Source of the DNA: Thalassovita mediterranea
GTDB lineage: Bacteria > Pseudomonadota > Alphaproteobacteria > Rhodobacterales > Rhodobacteraceae
Direction of reading: 5' to 3'
DNA length: 64,000 bases
Assembly (NCBI RefSeq): GCF_001458435.1
Contig: NZ_CYSF01000007.1
Location: 62,001 to 126,000, forward strand
The stretch's first letter is position 1, and each line of letters begins with the position of its first letter. This document shows positions 1 through 8,850 of the stretch, in pieces. Position numbers and translations under genes: made by a program. The notes under the pieces were generated by a model. That model was not told the origin of the DNA. It saw only the letters and a list, made by a program, of their open reading frames with translations, and did no database searches.

Positions 1-245
1 ATGTCGATGGTGCCGCCCAGCAGACCCTGAATAACGCCGTTGTAGTCCGCAGGAGCGAAGAGTTTGGTGGGAACACCCAGCACTTCTTCGGTTTTGGCGC
101 GCAGGCACTCGTTGTTGTTCAGACGGTCTTGGGCGTTTTCGCCACCCAGCAGGCCGATGCGGAATTCGGTGATGCCTTTGTCCTCGGCCAGTACGGGCGT
201 GGTCAGGGCGGTGGTGGCCAGAACGGCCGCGATCAGTTTTTTCAT
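1..245 (-). CDS. phnD: Phosphonate ABC transporter substrate-binding protein PhnD (N-terminal part)
   Basis: This gene runs off the left edge; only the first 81 codons are present. The start is the ATG at 243-245, and the protein begins with a Sec-type signal peptide (MKKLIAAVLATTALTTPVLA, then a likely cleavage before ED). The mature N-terminus carries FRIGLLGGENAQDRL, which matches the start of PhnD-type periplasmic binding proteins, and it sits 76 nt downstream of phnC on the same strand, the usual phnC-phnD order. In the family, PhnD binds phosphonates or phosphate esters in the periplasm and delivers them to the PhnE permease. The rest of the operon should lie to the left of the window. 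The identification rests on the N-terminus plus context; ligand specificity cannot be judged. Confidence 0.85.
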   Translation of the reverse strand, partial: MKKLIAAVLATTALTTPVLAEDKGITEFRIGLLGGENAQDRLNNNECLRAKTEEVLGVPTKLFAPADYNGVIQGLLGGTID

Positions 246-321
246 CTTCTCTCTCCGATGTTGAACCCTGCCGGTCGCGGCAGGAGATGAAAACTTGGTC
301 AATCGTTAATGTGGTAGGTCG

Positions 322-1131
322 TTACGCAGGCACGGCCGCAGGGCGCGGGGTGTTTAGTGCCTCGATCGAGGTGCTGGTCGCGGCCTCGGAAAAACTGGCG
401 TCTGCGCCGTAGATGTCGCGGGCGGCACCGGTGGTCAGCTGATCTGGTGTGCCGTCAAAGACCACACGGCCATGGCGCATGCCGATTACGCGGTCACAGT
501 AGCGGCGCGCAGTGTCCAGCGTGTGTAGGTTGGCAATGACCAGGCGGCCATCTTCGTCGTGCAGGCGGCGCAGGTCGTCCATCACGATCTGGGCGTTCAT
601 CGGGTCCAGCGAGGCGATAGGTTCGTCGGCCAGCACAATTTTCGGATCCTGCATGACTGCACGGGCAATCGCCACACGCTGCTGCTGACCGCCAGACAGG
701 GCCTCAGCCCGTTTGGCGGCGTGGCCAGCGATGCCGAGGCGTTCCAGAATATCCAGCGCCCGGTGAATGTCAGAGGTGGGGTAGAGGTTGAACAGCGTTG
801 CTGTAGTGGAGCGTTTGTTCAACGTGCCGTGCAGAACGTTGCTGACAACATCCATACGGGGCACCAGGTTGAACTGCTGAAAGATCATCGCGCAGTCAGC
901 CTGCCAGCGACGTTTGTCCGCACCTTGCAGGCTGGTCACATCCTGACCGTCAAAGAGGATGCGACCGGAACTTGCGTCTTCCAGACGGTTCAGCATCCGC
1001 AGCATGGTGGATTTACCTGCGCCCGATGCGCCGATCACGCCGATCATCATCGGCTTGTCCACTTTGATCGACACATTGTCGACGGCGGTGTTGGCGCCAA
1101 AGATCTTGGTCAGGTTTTCAATGTTCAGCAT
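322..1131 (-). CDS. phnC: Phosphonate ABC transporter ATP-binding protein PhnC
   Basis: A 269-residue ABC ATPase, close to the usual PhnC length. It shows a Walker A loop GASGAGKST near residues 34-42, a Q-loop in MIFQQFN, the ABC signature LSGGQQQR and a Walker B with catalytic Glu in IVLADEP followed by the D-loop SLDP. The start [11 protein letters not shown] at 1131 fits the family N-terminus. It is followed by phnD on the same strand, so the protein should drive phosphonate uptake together with PhnD and PhnE at the inner membrane. A PHO-box-like sequence lies about 66-82 nt upstream, so PhoB control under phosphate limitation is likely but is inferred from the site alone. Confidence 0.92.
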   Translation of the reverse strand: MLNIENLTKIFGANTAVDNVSIKVDKPMMIGVIGASGAGKSTMLRMLNRLEDASSGRILFDGQDVTSLQGADKRRWQADCAMIFQQFNLVPRMDVVSNVLHGTLNKRSTTATLFNLYPTSDIHRALDILERLGIAGHAAKRAEALSGGQQQRVAIARAVMQDPKIVLADEPIASLDPMNAQIVMDDLRRLHDEDGRLVIANLHTLDTARRYCDRVIGMRHGRVVFDGTPDQLTTGAARDIYGADASFSEAATSTSIEALNTPRPAAVPA

Positions 1132-1196
1132 GGTCTGTCCCCAGTTCGTTAGGGCAGCCTGCTAAAGCCGTCAGAAGTCGCTAAATTGACAATTCA

Positions 1197-1213
1197 ATAA
1201 AAGTTTTATGACG
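1197..1213 (-). promoter_or_regulatory. PHO-box-like site upstream of phnC
   Basis: On the minus strand this reads CGTCATAAAACTTTTAT. Against the consensus TGTCATAAATCTGTCAT it matches at 13 of 17 positions by hand alignment, with the first half nearly intact and the second half degenerate. The core is also a perfect 13-bp palindrome (ATAAAA-G-TTTTAT). It sits 66-82 nt before the phnC start, a sensible place for PhoB-dependent activation. Binding is an inference. Confidence 0.45.
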
Positions 1214-1240
1214 TGGGAGGGTGGCGCAGCGATAAGGGTG

Positions 1241-1993
1241 TCAGTCCTGCGAACGCAGTGCTGATCGTAGTAGATGCCCCGGCAACACAGCGAAACTAAG
1301 CCCATAGCGTTGCATCAAGCGGCCGGGATCACCAATCAAACGCCACAGCCATTCCATCGCCATTTTCCGCACCCACATGGGCGCCCGGATTTGTTCACCC
1401 GACAGGAAATCTAGCCCTGCACCGATGGACACGAACCCCAACTCTGGGGTCAGTTCGCGGCCATAGGCGGCAAACAATTCCTGTTTCGGTGCGCCAAGTG
1501 CCAGATAGCACAGGCGCGCGCCTGATGCCTTGGCCGCGCGTAGAATCTCGGCTGCCTCTTCGCCTGTAGGGTCAAAACCCATTGGCGGGGCGTGCTGGTA
1601 GGATATCTTCAATTTGGGCTGTTCGTGTTGCATCACGTCTGCAGCCGCAGCCAAACCTTCTTCGTGGCCCCCGATCAGTGCGACGGGAATATCGTTGTCT
1701 GCGCAAAACCGGGCGATCGGCAAAACCATGTTGGACCCCGGCATCAGATCAACGGGTTGCCCGGCCAGACGGGACATCCAAACGATCGGGTTTCCATCCG
1801 CTACCACAAAATCATGTTTCCGATAGGCAGACTGAAAGGCGGAATCTCTTCCCAATTTGACGAGGTGGTCCATGTTCAGCGTCGCCAGTGCGAATCCTTC
1901 ACCAGCATCGAAATGCTATGACATTCGTTGCTGTAGGTCTTGCCAGGTCGGTGTATTCACCGAAATTGCGTAACTGTTTATCCAGAACTTCAT
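1241..1993 (-). pseudogene. WecG/TagA/CpsF-family glycosyltransferase interrupted by an in-frame TAG
   Basis: The uninterrupted downstream part starts at ATG 1873 (210 residues) and shows the family hallmarks TLNMDHLVKL, VVADGNPIVW, YLALGAPKQE and SIGAGLDFLSG. WecG/TagA enzymes transfer N-acetylmannosamine or a related sugar to a lipid-linked acceptor on the cytoplasmic face of the membrane. Reading the same frame upstream gives a convincing missing N-terminus, MKFWINSYAISVNTPTWQDL, from ATG 1993 with a GAGG ribosome site 7 nt before it. One amber codon (plus-strand cta at 1916-1918) separates the two parts after residue 25. The ATG at 1873 lies inside the conserved core, so translation from it would lose about 40 residues. 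Options are a fresh nonsense mutation, a sequencing error or reinitiation. The gene borders the EPS cluster, so loss could change the polymer. Confidence 0.72.
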
Positions 1994-2156
1994 CCAGATA
2001 CCTCGACTGAACGTGTCACGTGCTGCAACGGGTCCGCAGCTGCGTGATTTTAATCATTAAATTCAAGGAAGATGTTTGCACGCCAAACCCGCGCGCGGTT
2101 ACTCTCCCAGTGTACTGTTTAAGGTGGGGGACCACCATTGTTTAGGATGCAGACAC

Positions 2157-3302
2157 TTGATCACGCGCACAGAAATTAAGGGCGACGTTGTGTTGATCGG
2201 CTGCGGTTTCGTTGCGGATCTGTATATGCGGTCGTTTTCAACCTTTCCAAGCATCAGGGTAATTGGTGCGTTTGACAAGATAACGGCAAGATCGGGTAAA
2301 TTTTGTAGTTTTTGGGGCATTCCTGTGTTCGAAAGCATAGAAGATTGCCTGAATGCTCTCCCATCGGGAGGAGTCGTTCTAAACCTAACCAACCCTAACG
2401 CGCATTATGAGGTAAATCAGGCAATCCTTGATTCGGGGCATCATTGCTATTCCGAAAAGCCGCTGGCGATGGATATGGGGCAGGCGCGTGCGCTGCATGA
2501 GCTTGCGCAGTCGCGCGGTCTGATGCTGGCATCGGCACCGTGCAGCGTATTGGGTGAGGCGGCTCAAACCTTGGCGCGGGCCGTGCGCGATCAGGTCGCC
2601 GGACCTGCGCGGTTGATCTATGCCGAGCTGGACGATGGGTTTATTCCACAGGCCCCGGTTGAGGATTGGCGCAGCGAAAGCGATGCGCCTTGGCCCTACG
2701 AAGATGAGTTTCAGGTTGGCTGTACGCTGGAACATGCGGGCTATTACCTCAGTTGGCTAATCGCCATGTTTGGCACGGTGCGCACTGTTGTCGCCGCTTC
2801 GGCCGAGGTGTTGCCGGACAAGCGTGGCGTTGAAAACGCTGCGCCGGATGTTTCCGTGGCGACCTTATTCTTTGATGATGGCCCGGTGGTGCGCCTAACC
2901 TGTTCCATTGTGGCCCCTCATGATCATCAGATCCGCATCATTGGCGACAAGGGCATGTTGTCGGTCAAGCAAGCCTGGCACAACGGTGCGGCGGTGAGGT
3001 TCCATCGCCGGTTCCGCCTGCGTCGTCGTCTGATTGACAGTCCGTTTGGGCGGCGTTTGCGGTTGCGGGGGCCGACCCACCCCAAGGTAGGGCGCTGGGG
3101 CGCTGCGGCGATGAACTTTGCCCTTGGGCCTGCTGAAATGTTGGCGGCGATTGCCGAAGGGCGCCCGTGCAGATTGTCCAATGAATTTGCGCTTCACCTT
3201 AATGAGGTCACATTGGCCATTCAGAATGCGGGTGAGTCGTCAGGCGCGCAGGCTATGACCACCACCTGTCCGCCGATGCCGCTGATGGAGTGGGCGGTGT
3301 AA
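2157..3302 (+). CDS. Gfo/Idh/MocA-family sugar oxidoreductase
   Basis: This is an NAD(P)-dependent oxidoreductase of the glucose-fructose oxidoreductase/inositol dehydrogenase type, 381 residues from the TTG at 2157. A Rossmann motif VVLIGCGFVAD lies near the N-terminus, and the typical SEKPLAMD motif follows about 100 residues later. I prefer TTG 2157, which has AGGA about nine bases upstream, over a TTG at 2076; the 27 extra residues from 2076 look unrelated to the family. In polysaccharide clusters such enzymes oxidise or epimerise nucleotide sugars; the substrate here is unknown. It is followed by a separate epimerase gene. The same pair of domains recurs fused at 6617-8701. It is transcribed divergently from the broken WecG-type gene. 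Confidence 0.8.
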   Translation: MITRTEIKGDVVLIGCGFVADLYMRSFSTFPSIRVIGAFDKITARSGKFCSFWGIPVFESIEDCLNALPSGGVVLNLTNPNAHYEVNQAILDSGHHCYSEKPLAMDMGQARALHELAQSRGLMLASAPCSVLGEAAQTLARAVRDQVAGPARLIYAELDDGFIPQAPVEDWRSESDAPWPYEDEFQVGCTLEHAGYYLSWLIAMFGTVRTVVAASAEVLPDKRGVENAAPDVSVATLFFDDGPVVRLTCSIVAPHDHQIRIIGDKGMLSVKQAWHNGAAVRFHRRFRLRRRLIDSPFGRRLRLRGPTHPKVGRWGAAAMNFALGPAEMLAAIAEGRPCRLSNEFALHLNEVTLAIQNAGESSGAQAMTTTCPPMPLMEWAV

Positions 3303-3368
3303 TAGTCGTAAAACCTTTGGGTCGCTTAAACAGTTTCGTGGTCTGGCGTATGAGTATGAGAGGCTATT

Positions 3369-4373
3369 TTGACAGGTCAGAACATGAACGCGGGTGAAGC
3401 CGGGACCAAATTGCATTTGCTGATCACCGGCGCCACTGGCGGGTTGGGCCGTGAGGTCGTGCGCCAATGCTTGCTGGCTGGGCATCAGCTGTCGGTGATC
3501 CTGCGCGATCCAGCTCTTTGCCCCATGGAATGGCAAATCGACCAACGTATCACTGTCATCAAGAGCGATTTGAACAAAGTGACCACACTGCCTCAGGTCG
3601 ATGTTCTATTGCATCTTGCAGCCTCGATGTCGGGTTGTGCTGCAGTGCAGCAAAAAGACACCGTGGAGGCAACTCAAACCTTGATGCAAGCAGTGATGCG
3701 CAGCGATGCGCCGCCCGCGATTGTGCTGGCGGGGTCAATGTCTGTCTATTCCGCGATGCAGCTATCTGCGGGTGACGTGGTGGATGAGAGCCGCGCATTA
3801 GAGGATCAGCCACAACTGCGCGATGCCTATTGTCAGGCTAAGCTGGCGCAGGAACAGATCTGCCGTGACGCCGCCGCTGCGATGAACGTACCCCTGCAAA
3901 TCTTGCGGATCGGTGCCATCTGGGGGGCGGGTCGTTTGTGGAATGCTCACCTAGGTGTGTCTTTGGGGCCGATATTCCTGCGCCTTGAAAACAAGGGCGA
4001 AGTGCCGCTATCGCACATCCGCCACGCCGCGCAGGCGCTGCGATTGGCAGCAGAGGCGGCGGCGCGTGGGCGGTCGGATGTGATCAATGTAGTCGATAGT
4101 GATCTGCCTGACCGCGCCACCTATTTGGCGCAGCATCGCCGCACTGGCTGGCCACGTCTGGTACTGCCGTTCCCGTGGCAAGTCTTGGCATTTTTGGCGC
4201 GTTTGACCGGATCACGACTGCCGTTCGGCCTGCTAAAGCTACCAACCATACGCTACCGTATGTTGCCGCTGCGCTACGCGAACACTCTGCTCACCGAACG
4301 CCTCGAATGGCTGCCTGAGGCAGGGTTTCAGGCGCTGATGGACGAGGCATTGCAGGAGGCAGGTGATGACTGA
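3369..4373 (+). CDS. NAD-dependent epimerase/dehydratase (extended SDR)
   Basis: A 334-residue extended short-chain dehydrogenase. The glycine-rich cofactor motif ITGATGGLGREV sits near residue 20, an LAGSMSVYS segment supplies the catalytic Ser region, and YCQAK is the YxxxK catalytic pair. Such enzymes epimerise, dehydrate or reduce nucleotide-bound sugars. The start is TTG 3369, with AGAGG a few bases upstream; ATG 3384 is an alternative. The end overlaps the next glycosyltransferase by 11 nt, indicating translational coupling in a cytoplasmic sugar-precursor/transfer operon (2157-8701). Confidence 0.82.
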   Translation: MTGQNMNAGEAGTKLHLLITGATGGLGREVVRQCLLAGHQLSVILRDPALCPMEWQIDQRITVIKSDLNKVTTLPQVDVLLHLAASMSGCAAVQQKDTVEATQTLMQAVMRSDAPPAIVLAGSMSVYSAMQLSAGDVVDESRALEDQPQLRDAYCQAKLAQEQICRDAAAAMNVPLQILRIGAIWGAGRLWNAHLGVSLGPIFLRLENKGEVPLSHIRHAAQALRLAAEAAARGRSDVINVVDSDLPDRATYLAQHRRTGWPRLVLPFPWQVLAFLARLTGSRLPFGLLKLPTIRYRMLPLRYANTLLTERLEWLPEAGFQALMDEALQEAGDD

Positions 4374-5637
4374 CCCGATGCACATCGCCTACCTCACCGG
4401 CGAATATCCCCGCGCCACCGACACCTTCATCCAACGTGAGGTGTCTGCGCTGCGCGATCAGGGCTTTACCGTCTCGACCTGTTCGATCCGACGCACCGGC
4501 GCAGAACATTTGGTGGGTGACGAACAACGTGCTGAACAGGGCCGCACATTTCATGTGTTGGAGGCAGCGCTGCGCCCCATCACGGCCTTGCGCGCACACC
4601 TACGCGCACTGGGCAGCCCCCGCAGATACCTGCGTGCGCTGAAACTTGTGATCAAAACCTCCCCCGGTGGGGTCAAGCCGACGCTTTATCAGCTGTTCTA
4701 CTTTGCCGAGGCCGTGGTGCTGGCCGATCACCTGCGCCGCAATGGTGTCCAGCATCTGCACAACCATATCGCCAAGGCCAGCTGCACCGTTGCCATGTTG
4801 TGCAACGAGTTGAGTGGGATTCCCTACAGCTTCACCCTGCATGGGCCGGACATCTTCTTTGAGCCTATACGCTGGCGTCTGGATGCGAAAATCGCGCGGG
4901 CGCGGTTTGTTGCCTGTATCAGTGATTTCTGCCGATCACAGGGGATGAGTTTTGCGCATCGCCGCGATTGGTCGCGAATGCACATCGTGCATTGTGGCGT
5001 GACGCCCGATCGTTATGACAGCGCACCCGCGCGCAATGGCAATCACCTGCTGTTTGTAGGCCGTCTGGCCGCCGTCAAAGGCGTGCCCGTGTTGCTAGAA
5101 GCGCTGGTAGAGGCACGGCGCGATAACCCTGATCTGCGCCTGTCGCTGATCGGTGATGGACCAGAGCGGGCAGAGTTGCAGGCAGAGGCACAGGCGCTCG
5201 GATTGGGGGATGCAGTCAACTTCCTCGGCTACCGATCGCAGTCAGAGGTGGCAGACATGCTGGCAAAGGTAGACGCACTGGCCCTGCCCAGTTTCGCCGA
5301 AGGTGTTCCCGTCGTGTTGATGGAGGCGATGGCCGCAGGGCTGCCCGTGGTCACCACCCGTATCGCCGGCATTCCCGAACTGGTGGAGGATAGCGTCAGC
5401 GGGCATTTGGTTCCACCGGGCGATGTGTCGGCGTTGAGCGACGCCTTGCGCGACGTTCTGGCCGACCCCGACCGCGCGGCACAGATGGGGGTTGCGGGCC
5501 GCGCTAAGGTTCGAGCGGAATTCGATATTTCCCAAGAGGCGGCGCGTCTGGGCGGATTGTTCCGTGCCTATCATTCAGATCAACCACCGAATGCGGTGCG
5601 TGCGCCCTTGCCTGCTCAGACGGGGGATCAACAATGA
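4363..5637 (+). CDS. Glycosyltransferase family 4 (GT-B)
   Basis: A 424-residue retaining GT-B glycosyltransferase of the EPS cluster. The N-terminal domain starts HIAYLTGEYPRATDTFIQRE, a form common in colanic-acid-type WcaL/AmsK enzymes. The C-terminal nucleotide-sugar domain has LLFVGRLAAVKGV and the conserved segment FAEGVPVVLMEAMAAGLPVV followed by TRIAGIPELV, with the E-x7-E arrangement. It begins with GTG/ATG at 4363-4368 inside the end of the preceding epimerase gene and ends in a 4-nt ATGA overlap with the next GT2 gene. It probably adds one sugar to the lipid-linked repeat unit in the cytoplasm; donor and acceptor are not predictable. Confidence 0.88.
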   Translation: MMTDPMHIAYLTGEYPRATDTFIQREVSALRDQGFTVSTCSIRRTGAEHLVGDEQRAEQGRTFHVLEAALRPITALRAHLRALGSPRRYLRALKLVIKTSPGGVKPTLYQLFYFAEAVVLADHLRRNGVQHLHNHIAKASCTVAMLCNELSGIPYSFTLHGPDIFFEPIRWRLDAKIARARFVACISDFCRSQGMSFAHRRDWSRMHIVHCGVTPDRYDSAPARNGNHLLFVGRLAAVKGVPVLLEALVEARRDNPDLRLSLIGDGPERAELQAEAQALGLGDAVNFLGYRSQSEVADMLAKVDALALPSFAEGVPVVLMEAMAAGLPVVTTRIAGIPELVEDSVSGHLVPPGDVSALSDALRDVLADPDRAAQMGVAGRAKVRAEFDISQEAARLGGLFRAYHSDQPPNAVRAPLPAQTGDQQ

Positions 5638-6605
5638 CCCAGCCCACCGTCGCTGCCGTTGCCATTGGCCGCAACGAAGGGGAGCGCTTGATCCGCTGCC
5701 TAACCAGCCTGCGCGCGCAGGTGGATCGGGTGGTTTATGTCGATTCCGGTTCCACCGACGGATCGGTGCAGGCGGCGCGAGATCTGGGTGTTGCGGTGGT
5801 GGAACTGGACACGTCCGTGCCCTTCACCGCCGCGCGTGCGCGCAACGCGGGGTTTGATGCCTTGCGCCAGGATCCGCCTGAATTTGTGCAATTTGTCGAT
5901 GGGGATTGTGGGGTAGAGGACGGTTGGATCGCCGCCGCGTTGGATGCGTTTGCGGGGCGTGACGATCTGGTGATTGTCACCGGCTGGCGGTCTGAACTTC
6001 ACCCAGAGGCGAGTGTTTACAATCGCCTTGTTGACTACGAATGGCACCGCCCTGCGGGTGAGATCGCCGCCTGCGGTGGCGACATGATGGTGCGCAGCGC
6101 CGATTTCATCGCGGTGGGCGGGTTTGATCCCACCGTGATCGCCGCCGAGGATGATGAGTTCTGTACCCGCATCCGCAAATCCGGCAAGCGCCTCTTGCGT
6201 ATTCCTGTTGCGATGACCCGTCACGACGCGGCAATGCTGCGTTTCAGTCAGTGGTGGCAGCGCGCGGTGCGCTCTGGCCATGGCTTTGCGCAGGTGGGGG
6301 ATTTGCACCCCGATTATTTCCGCCCTGAACGGCGGCGGGTGATGCTGTATGGTGGTGTGCTACCGGTGCTGGCGCTCATCGGTGCGCTGTGGTTCTGGTC
6401 GTTGCTGCTGGCGGTGATCGCCCTCTATACGGTATCGTATGGTCGCACGGTTCAGGGGCTGCGGCGCGGGGAATTGCCGCGCAAAGAGGCATTGCATCAG
6501 GCGCTCTTCCTCAGCCTGTCGAAATTTCCCAACCTTTCCGGCATGATCCGCTACCATCTGCGCAAGGCGCGTGGGCGTGCCATGCACATTATTGAGTATA
6601 AGTAA
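5634..6605 (+). CDS. Glycosyltransferase family 2 with C-terminal membrane segments
   Basis: A 323-residue GT-A fold enzyme. Near the N-terminus are AIGRNEGERL and VYVDSGSTDGS, then a metal-binding VDGDCGV (DxD-like) and EDDEFCTRIRKSGKRL, all typical of GT2. Toward the C-terminus, from about residue 240, a hydrophobic stretch (VLPVLALIGALWFW and following) should form one or two membrane helices, so the enzyme is probably anchored at the inner membrane. The start ATG overlaps the stop of the upstream GT4 gene by four bases. It belongs to the same operon and most likely extends the EPS repeat unit; sugar specificity is unknown. Confidence 0.87.
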   Translation: MTQPTVAAVAIGRNEGERLIRCLTSLRAQVDRVVYVDSGSTDGSVQAARDLGVAVVELDTSVPFTAARARNAGFDALRQDPPEFVQFVDGDCGVEDGWIAAALDAFAGRDDLVIVTGWRSELHPEASVYNRLVDYEWHRPAGEIAACGGDMMVRSADFIAVGGFDPTVIAAEDDEFCTRIRKSGKRLLRIPVAMTRHDAAMLRFSQWWQRAVRSGHGFAQVGDLHPDYFRPERRRVMLYGGVLPVLALIGALWFWSLLLAVIALYTVSYGRTVQGLRRGELPRKEALHQALFLSLSKFPNLSGMIRYHLRKARGRAMHIIEYK

Positions 6606-6616
6606 GGAGGCCCGAT

Positions 6617-8701
6617 TTGGCCCAGTCCCCCACCCCTCGCCGGATCGGCATTATCGGCGCTGGCTACATCGCCACATGGCACGCCGATGCGCTGAAGGCC
6701 TCTCCGCACGCGACGGTGGCGGCGGTCTGTGACGTGTCGCTCAGCACGGCAGAGGCGTTGGCTGCGGGATATGGCGCGCAGGCCTTTGGATCGGTGGCGG
6801 ATATGGTGGCAGCCAAGTTGGTGGATGCGGTGCACATCCTGACGCCGCCGCACCTGCACCTGCCCATCGCGCTGGAGTGTATCGCGGCGGGGCTGGATGT
6901 GCTGGTGGAGAAGCCGGTGGCAGAAAGCGCGGCCGAGCTACGCAAGATTGCGGCGGCTGCCGAGGCGGCTGGGGTGCAGTTTCATGCCGGTCACAACTTC
7001 CTTGCCGTGCCAGGCTATCAGCGGCTGAAACAGGCGTTGGATCAGGGGCGTATCGGGCGGCTGTCGTCGGTTGAGGTCAACTGGCACCTGCCTTTGGCGC
7101 CGCTGCGGTCGGGGCCGTATGGCCTGTGGCTGCTGCGTCAGTCGCGCAATCTGTTGTTGGAGCTGGGTCCGCACCCGTTTTCCTTTGCTGTCGATTTGCT
7201 GGGGCCGCTGACGATCAAACATCTAGAGGTCAATCAACCAATCACCCTGCCCGGTGGTGCGGTGCGCCATCAGGGTTGGCGTATCTTGGCAGAGGCGGGC
7301 GATGTGGCGGTGACGCTGAACCTGTCGATGGTCGAAACGCATGATGATCGCTCGCTCACCTTGCGCGGATCGTCAGGTGTGGCGCGGCTGGACTATGCGG
7401 CGGATACCTTGATTCTGGCGTCTGACAATGCGGCAGATCTGGTGCTAAATCCGTTCCTGAAGCAGATGTCATTGGCCGGTCAGCACCTGCGCGAAGGCGT
7501 GGTGAATGCCGTCCGTCAACTGGTGTCGCTGAACCAGAAATCACCCTATGGTCTTAGCTTCCGTGGTATGGTCGATGCGGTCTGGGGGCCGGAACCTGCA
7601 CCGCAGTTTGCGCTAGCGGCAGCAGGCCATGTCATGCAGGCAATCGACGATGCACTGGCGATGATGCCCACGCCGGTTGAGGCGGCAGCGGTTACAGGTA
7701 CACCTAGGCCCCGCGTGATGGTCATTGGCGGCACCGGATTTATCGGCCGCAACCTGACCCGTCGTTTGGTCGCCGCAGGCCATGATGTGCGGGTTCTCAG
7801 CCGTGGGGCGTTCGGGCCCTTTGCCGATATTGCGGATCACGTGGAAACTGTGGCGGTTAGCTTGCGTGACAAACAGGCGTTGATCGATGCGATGGATGGG
7901 ATCGACGTGGTGTTCAATCTGGCGAAGTCCATGGATGACACATGGGAGGCAGCGTTGGAAAACGACGTGGGCACCGCCCTGCGCGTCGCTGAGGCCGCGC
8001 AGGAGGCGGGCGTGAAGCGGCTGATCTATACCGGCACTATTGCGTCTTACGATATGTCCGACCCGCGCCAGACAATTACCGAGGATACTGAATTCGGCGA
8101 CATGTCGGATCGCAACCTCTATGCGCGATCCAAAGCAGAGTGTGAGGCGCGCCTGCTGCAAATGCACCGCGATGGCGGCCTGCCGCTGGTCATTGCCCGT
8201 CCCGGTATCGTGATTGGCGAGGGTGGTCCGCTACAGCACTGGGGCATCGGGCGGTGGCATGGCGCGGGTGCGGTGCGGATTTGGGGCGGTGGCACCCATA
8301 CGCTGCCGTTTGTGTTGGCCGATGATGTGTCGGATGCACTGATCATGATGATGGATCATCCGGATGCGGTCGGACGTAGTTTCAATCTGATTGGCGACCC
8401 GATGCTATCTGCTCGTGGCTATTTCGATGCGATCCAGCAGTCGCTGGGCGCGCGGATCAAGGTGCGCAGCGGCGACCTCACCGTCTTCTGGGCAGCGGAT
8501 GGGGTGAAATATCTGCTGAAAACCAAGGTGCTGCGCCGTCACGGCGTTGTACGGCCCTCGCTCAAAGATTGGAAAAGCCGCGCGCATTTTTCCCCATTTG
8601 ACAATGCGCAGCCCAAGGCGGTGTTGGGCTGGCAGCCCGAGGCGGATAAGCAGCGGTTTATCGAACGCGGAATTCGTGACGCAAACCTGTTTGGGCTATA
8701 G
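6617..8701 (+). CDS. Fusion of Gfo/Idh/MocA oxidoreductase and NAD-dependent epimerase
   Basis: A 694-residue bifunctional protein. Residues about 1-350 form a Gfo/Idh/MocA dehydrogenase (IGIIGAGYIATWHADAL Rossmann start, VEKPVAES lysine motif). Residues about 365-690 form an extended SDR epimerase (VMVIGGTGFIGRNLTRRL, then YTGTIASYD and YARSK). The start is TTG 6617 with a strong AAGGAGG six bases upstream. Each half has its family's usual length, so this looks like a true fusion and not a read-through artefact. Unfused homologues of both halves lie just upstream (2157-4373). The protein likely performs two successive steps on one nucleotide sugar, keeping the intermediate close. It is the last gene of the plus-strand sugar operon. 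Confidence 0.85.
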   Translation: MAQSPTPRRIGIIGAGYIATWHADALKASPHATVAAVCDVSLSTAEALAAGYGAQAFGSVADMVAAKLVDAVHILTPPHLHLPIALECIAAGLDVLVEKPVAESAAELRKIAAAAEAAGVQFHAGHNFLAVPGYQRLKQALDQGRIGRLSSVEVNWHLPLAPLRSGPYGLWLLRQSRNLLLELGPHPFSFAVDLLGPLTIKHLEVNQPITLPGGAVRHQGWRILAEAGDVAVTLNLSMVETHDDRSLTLRGSSGVARLDYAADTLILASDNAADLVLNPFLKQMSLAGQHLREGVVNAVRQLVSLNQKSPYGLSFRGMVDAVWGPEPAPQFALAAAGHVMQAIDDALAMMPTPVEAAAVTGTPRPRVMVIGGTGFIGRNLTRRLVAAGHDVRVLSRGAFGPFADIADHVETVAVSLRDKQALIDAMDGIDVVFNLAKSMDDTWEAALENDVGTALRVAEAAQEAGVKRLIYTGTIASYDMSDPRQTITEDTEFGDMSDRNLYARSKAECEARLLQMHRDGGLPLVIARPGIVIGEGGPLQHWGIGRWHGAGAVRIWGGGTHTLPFVLADDVSDALIMMMDHPDAVGRSFNLIGDPMLSARGYFDAIQQSLGARIKVRSGDLTVFWAADGVKYLLKTKVLRRHGVVRPSLKDWKSRAHFSPFDNAQPKAVLGWQPEADKQRFIERGIRDANLFGL

Positions 8702-8850
8702 AAATCGGGCGCTTTACCAGTTGTTCACCATGATGCGGGCACATTTTTGCCCATGTTTCACGGCCTACTATGTCTGAGGACGTGCGCGATTCGCGTCCTA
8801 TTGTGGAATTTTGCCCCGTTTCGGGGAACCGTGTCCGGTAAGGCGATAGT

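Noticed and set aside
2076-2156. N-terminal extension of the Gfo/Idh gene from TTG 2076
   Set aside because: The extra residues do not resemble the family; TTG 2157 has a better ribosome site.
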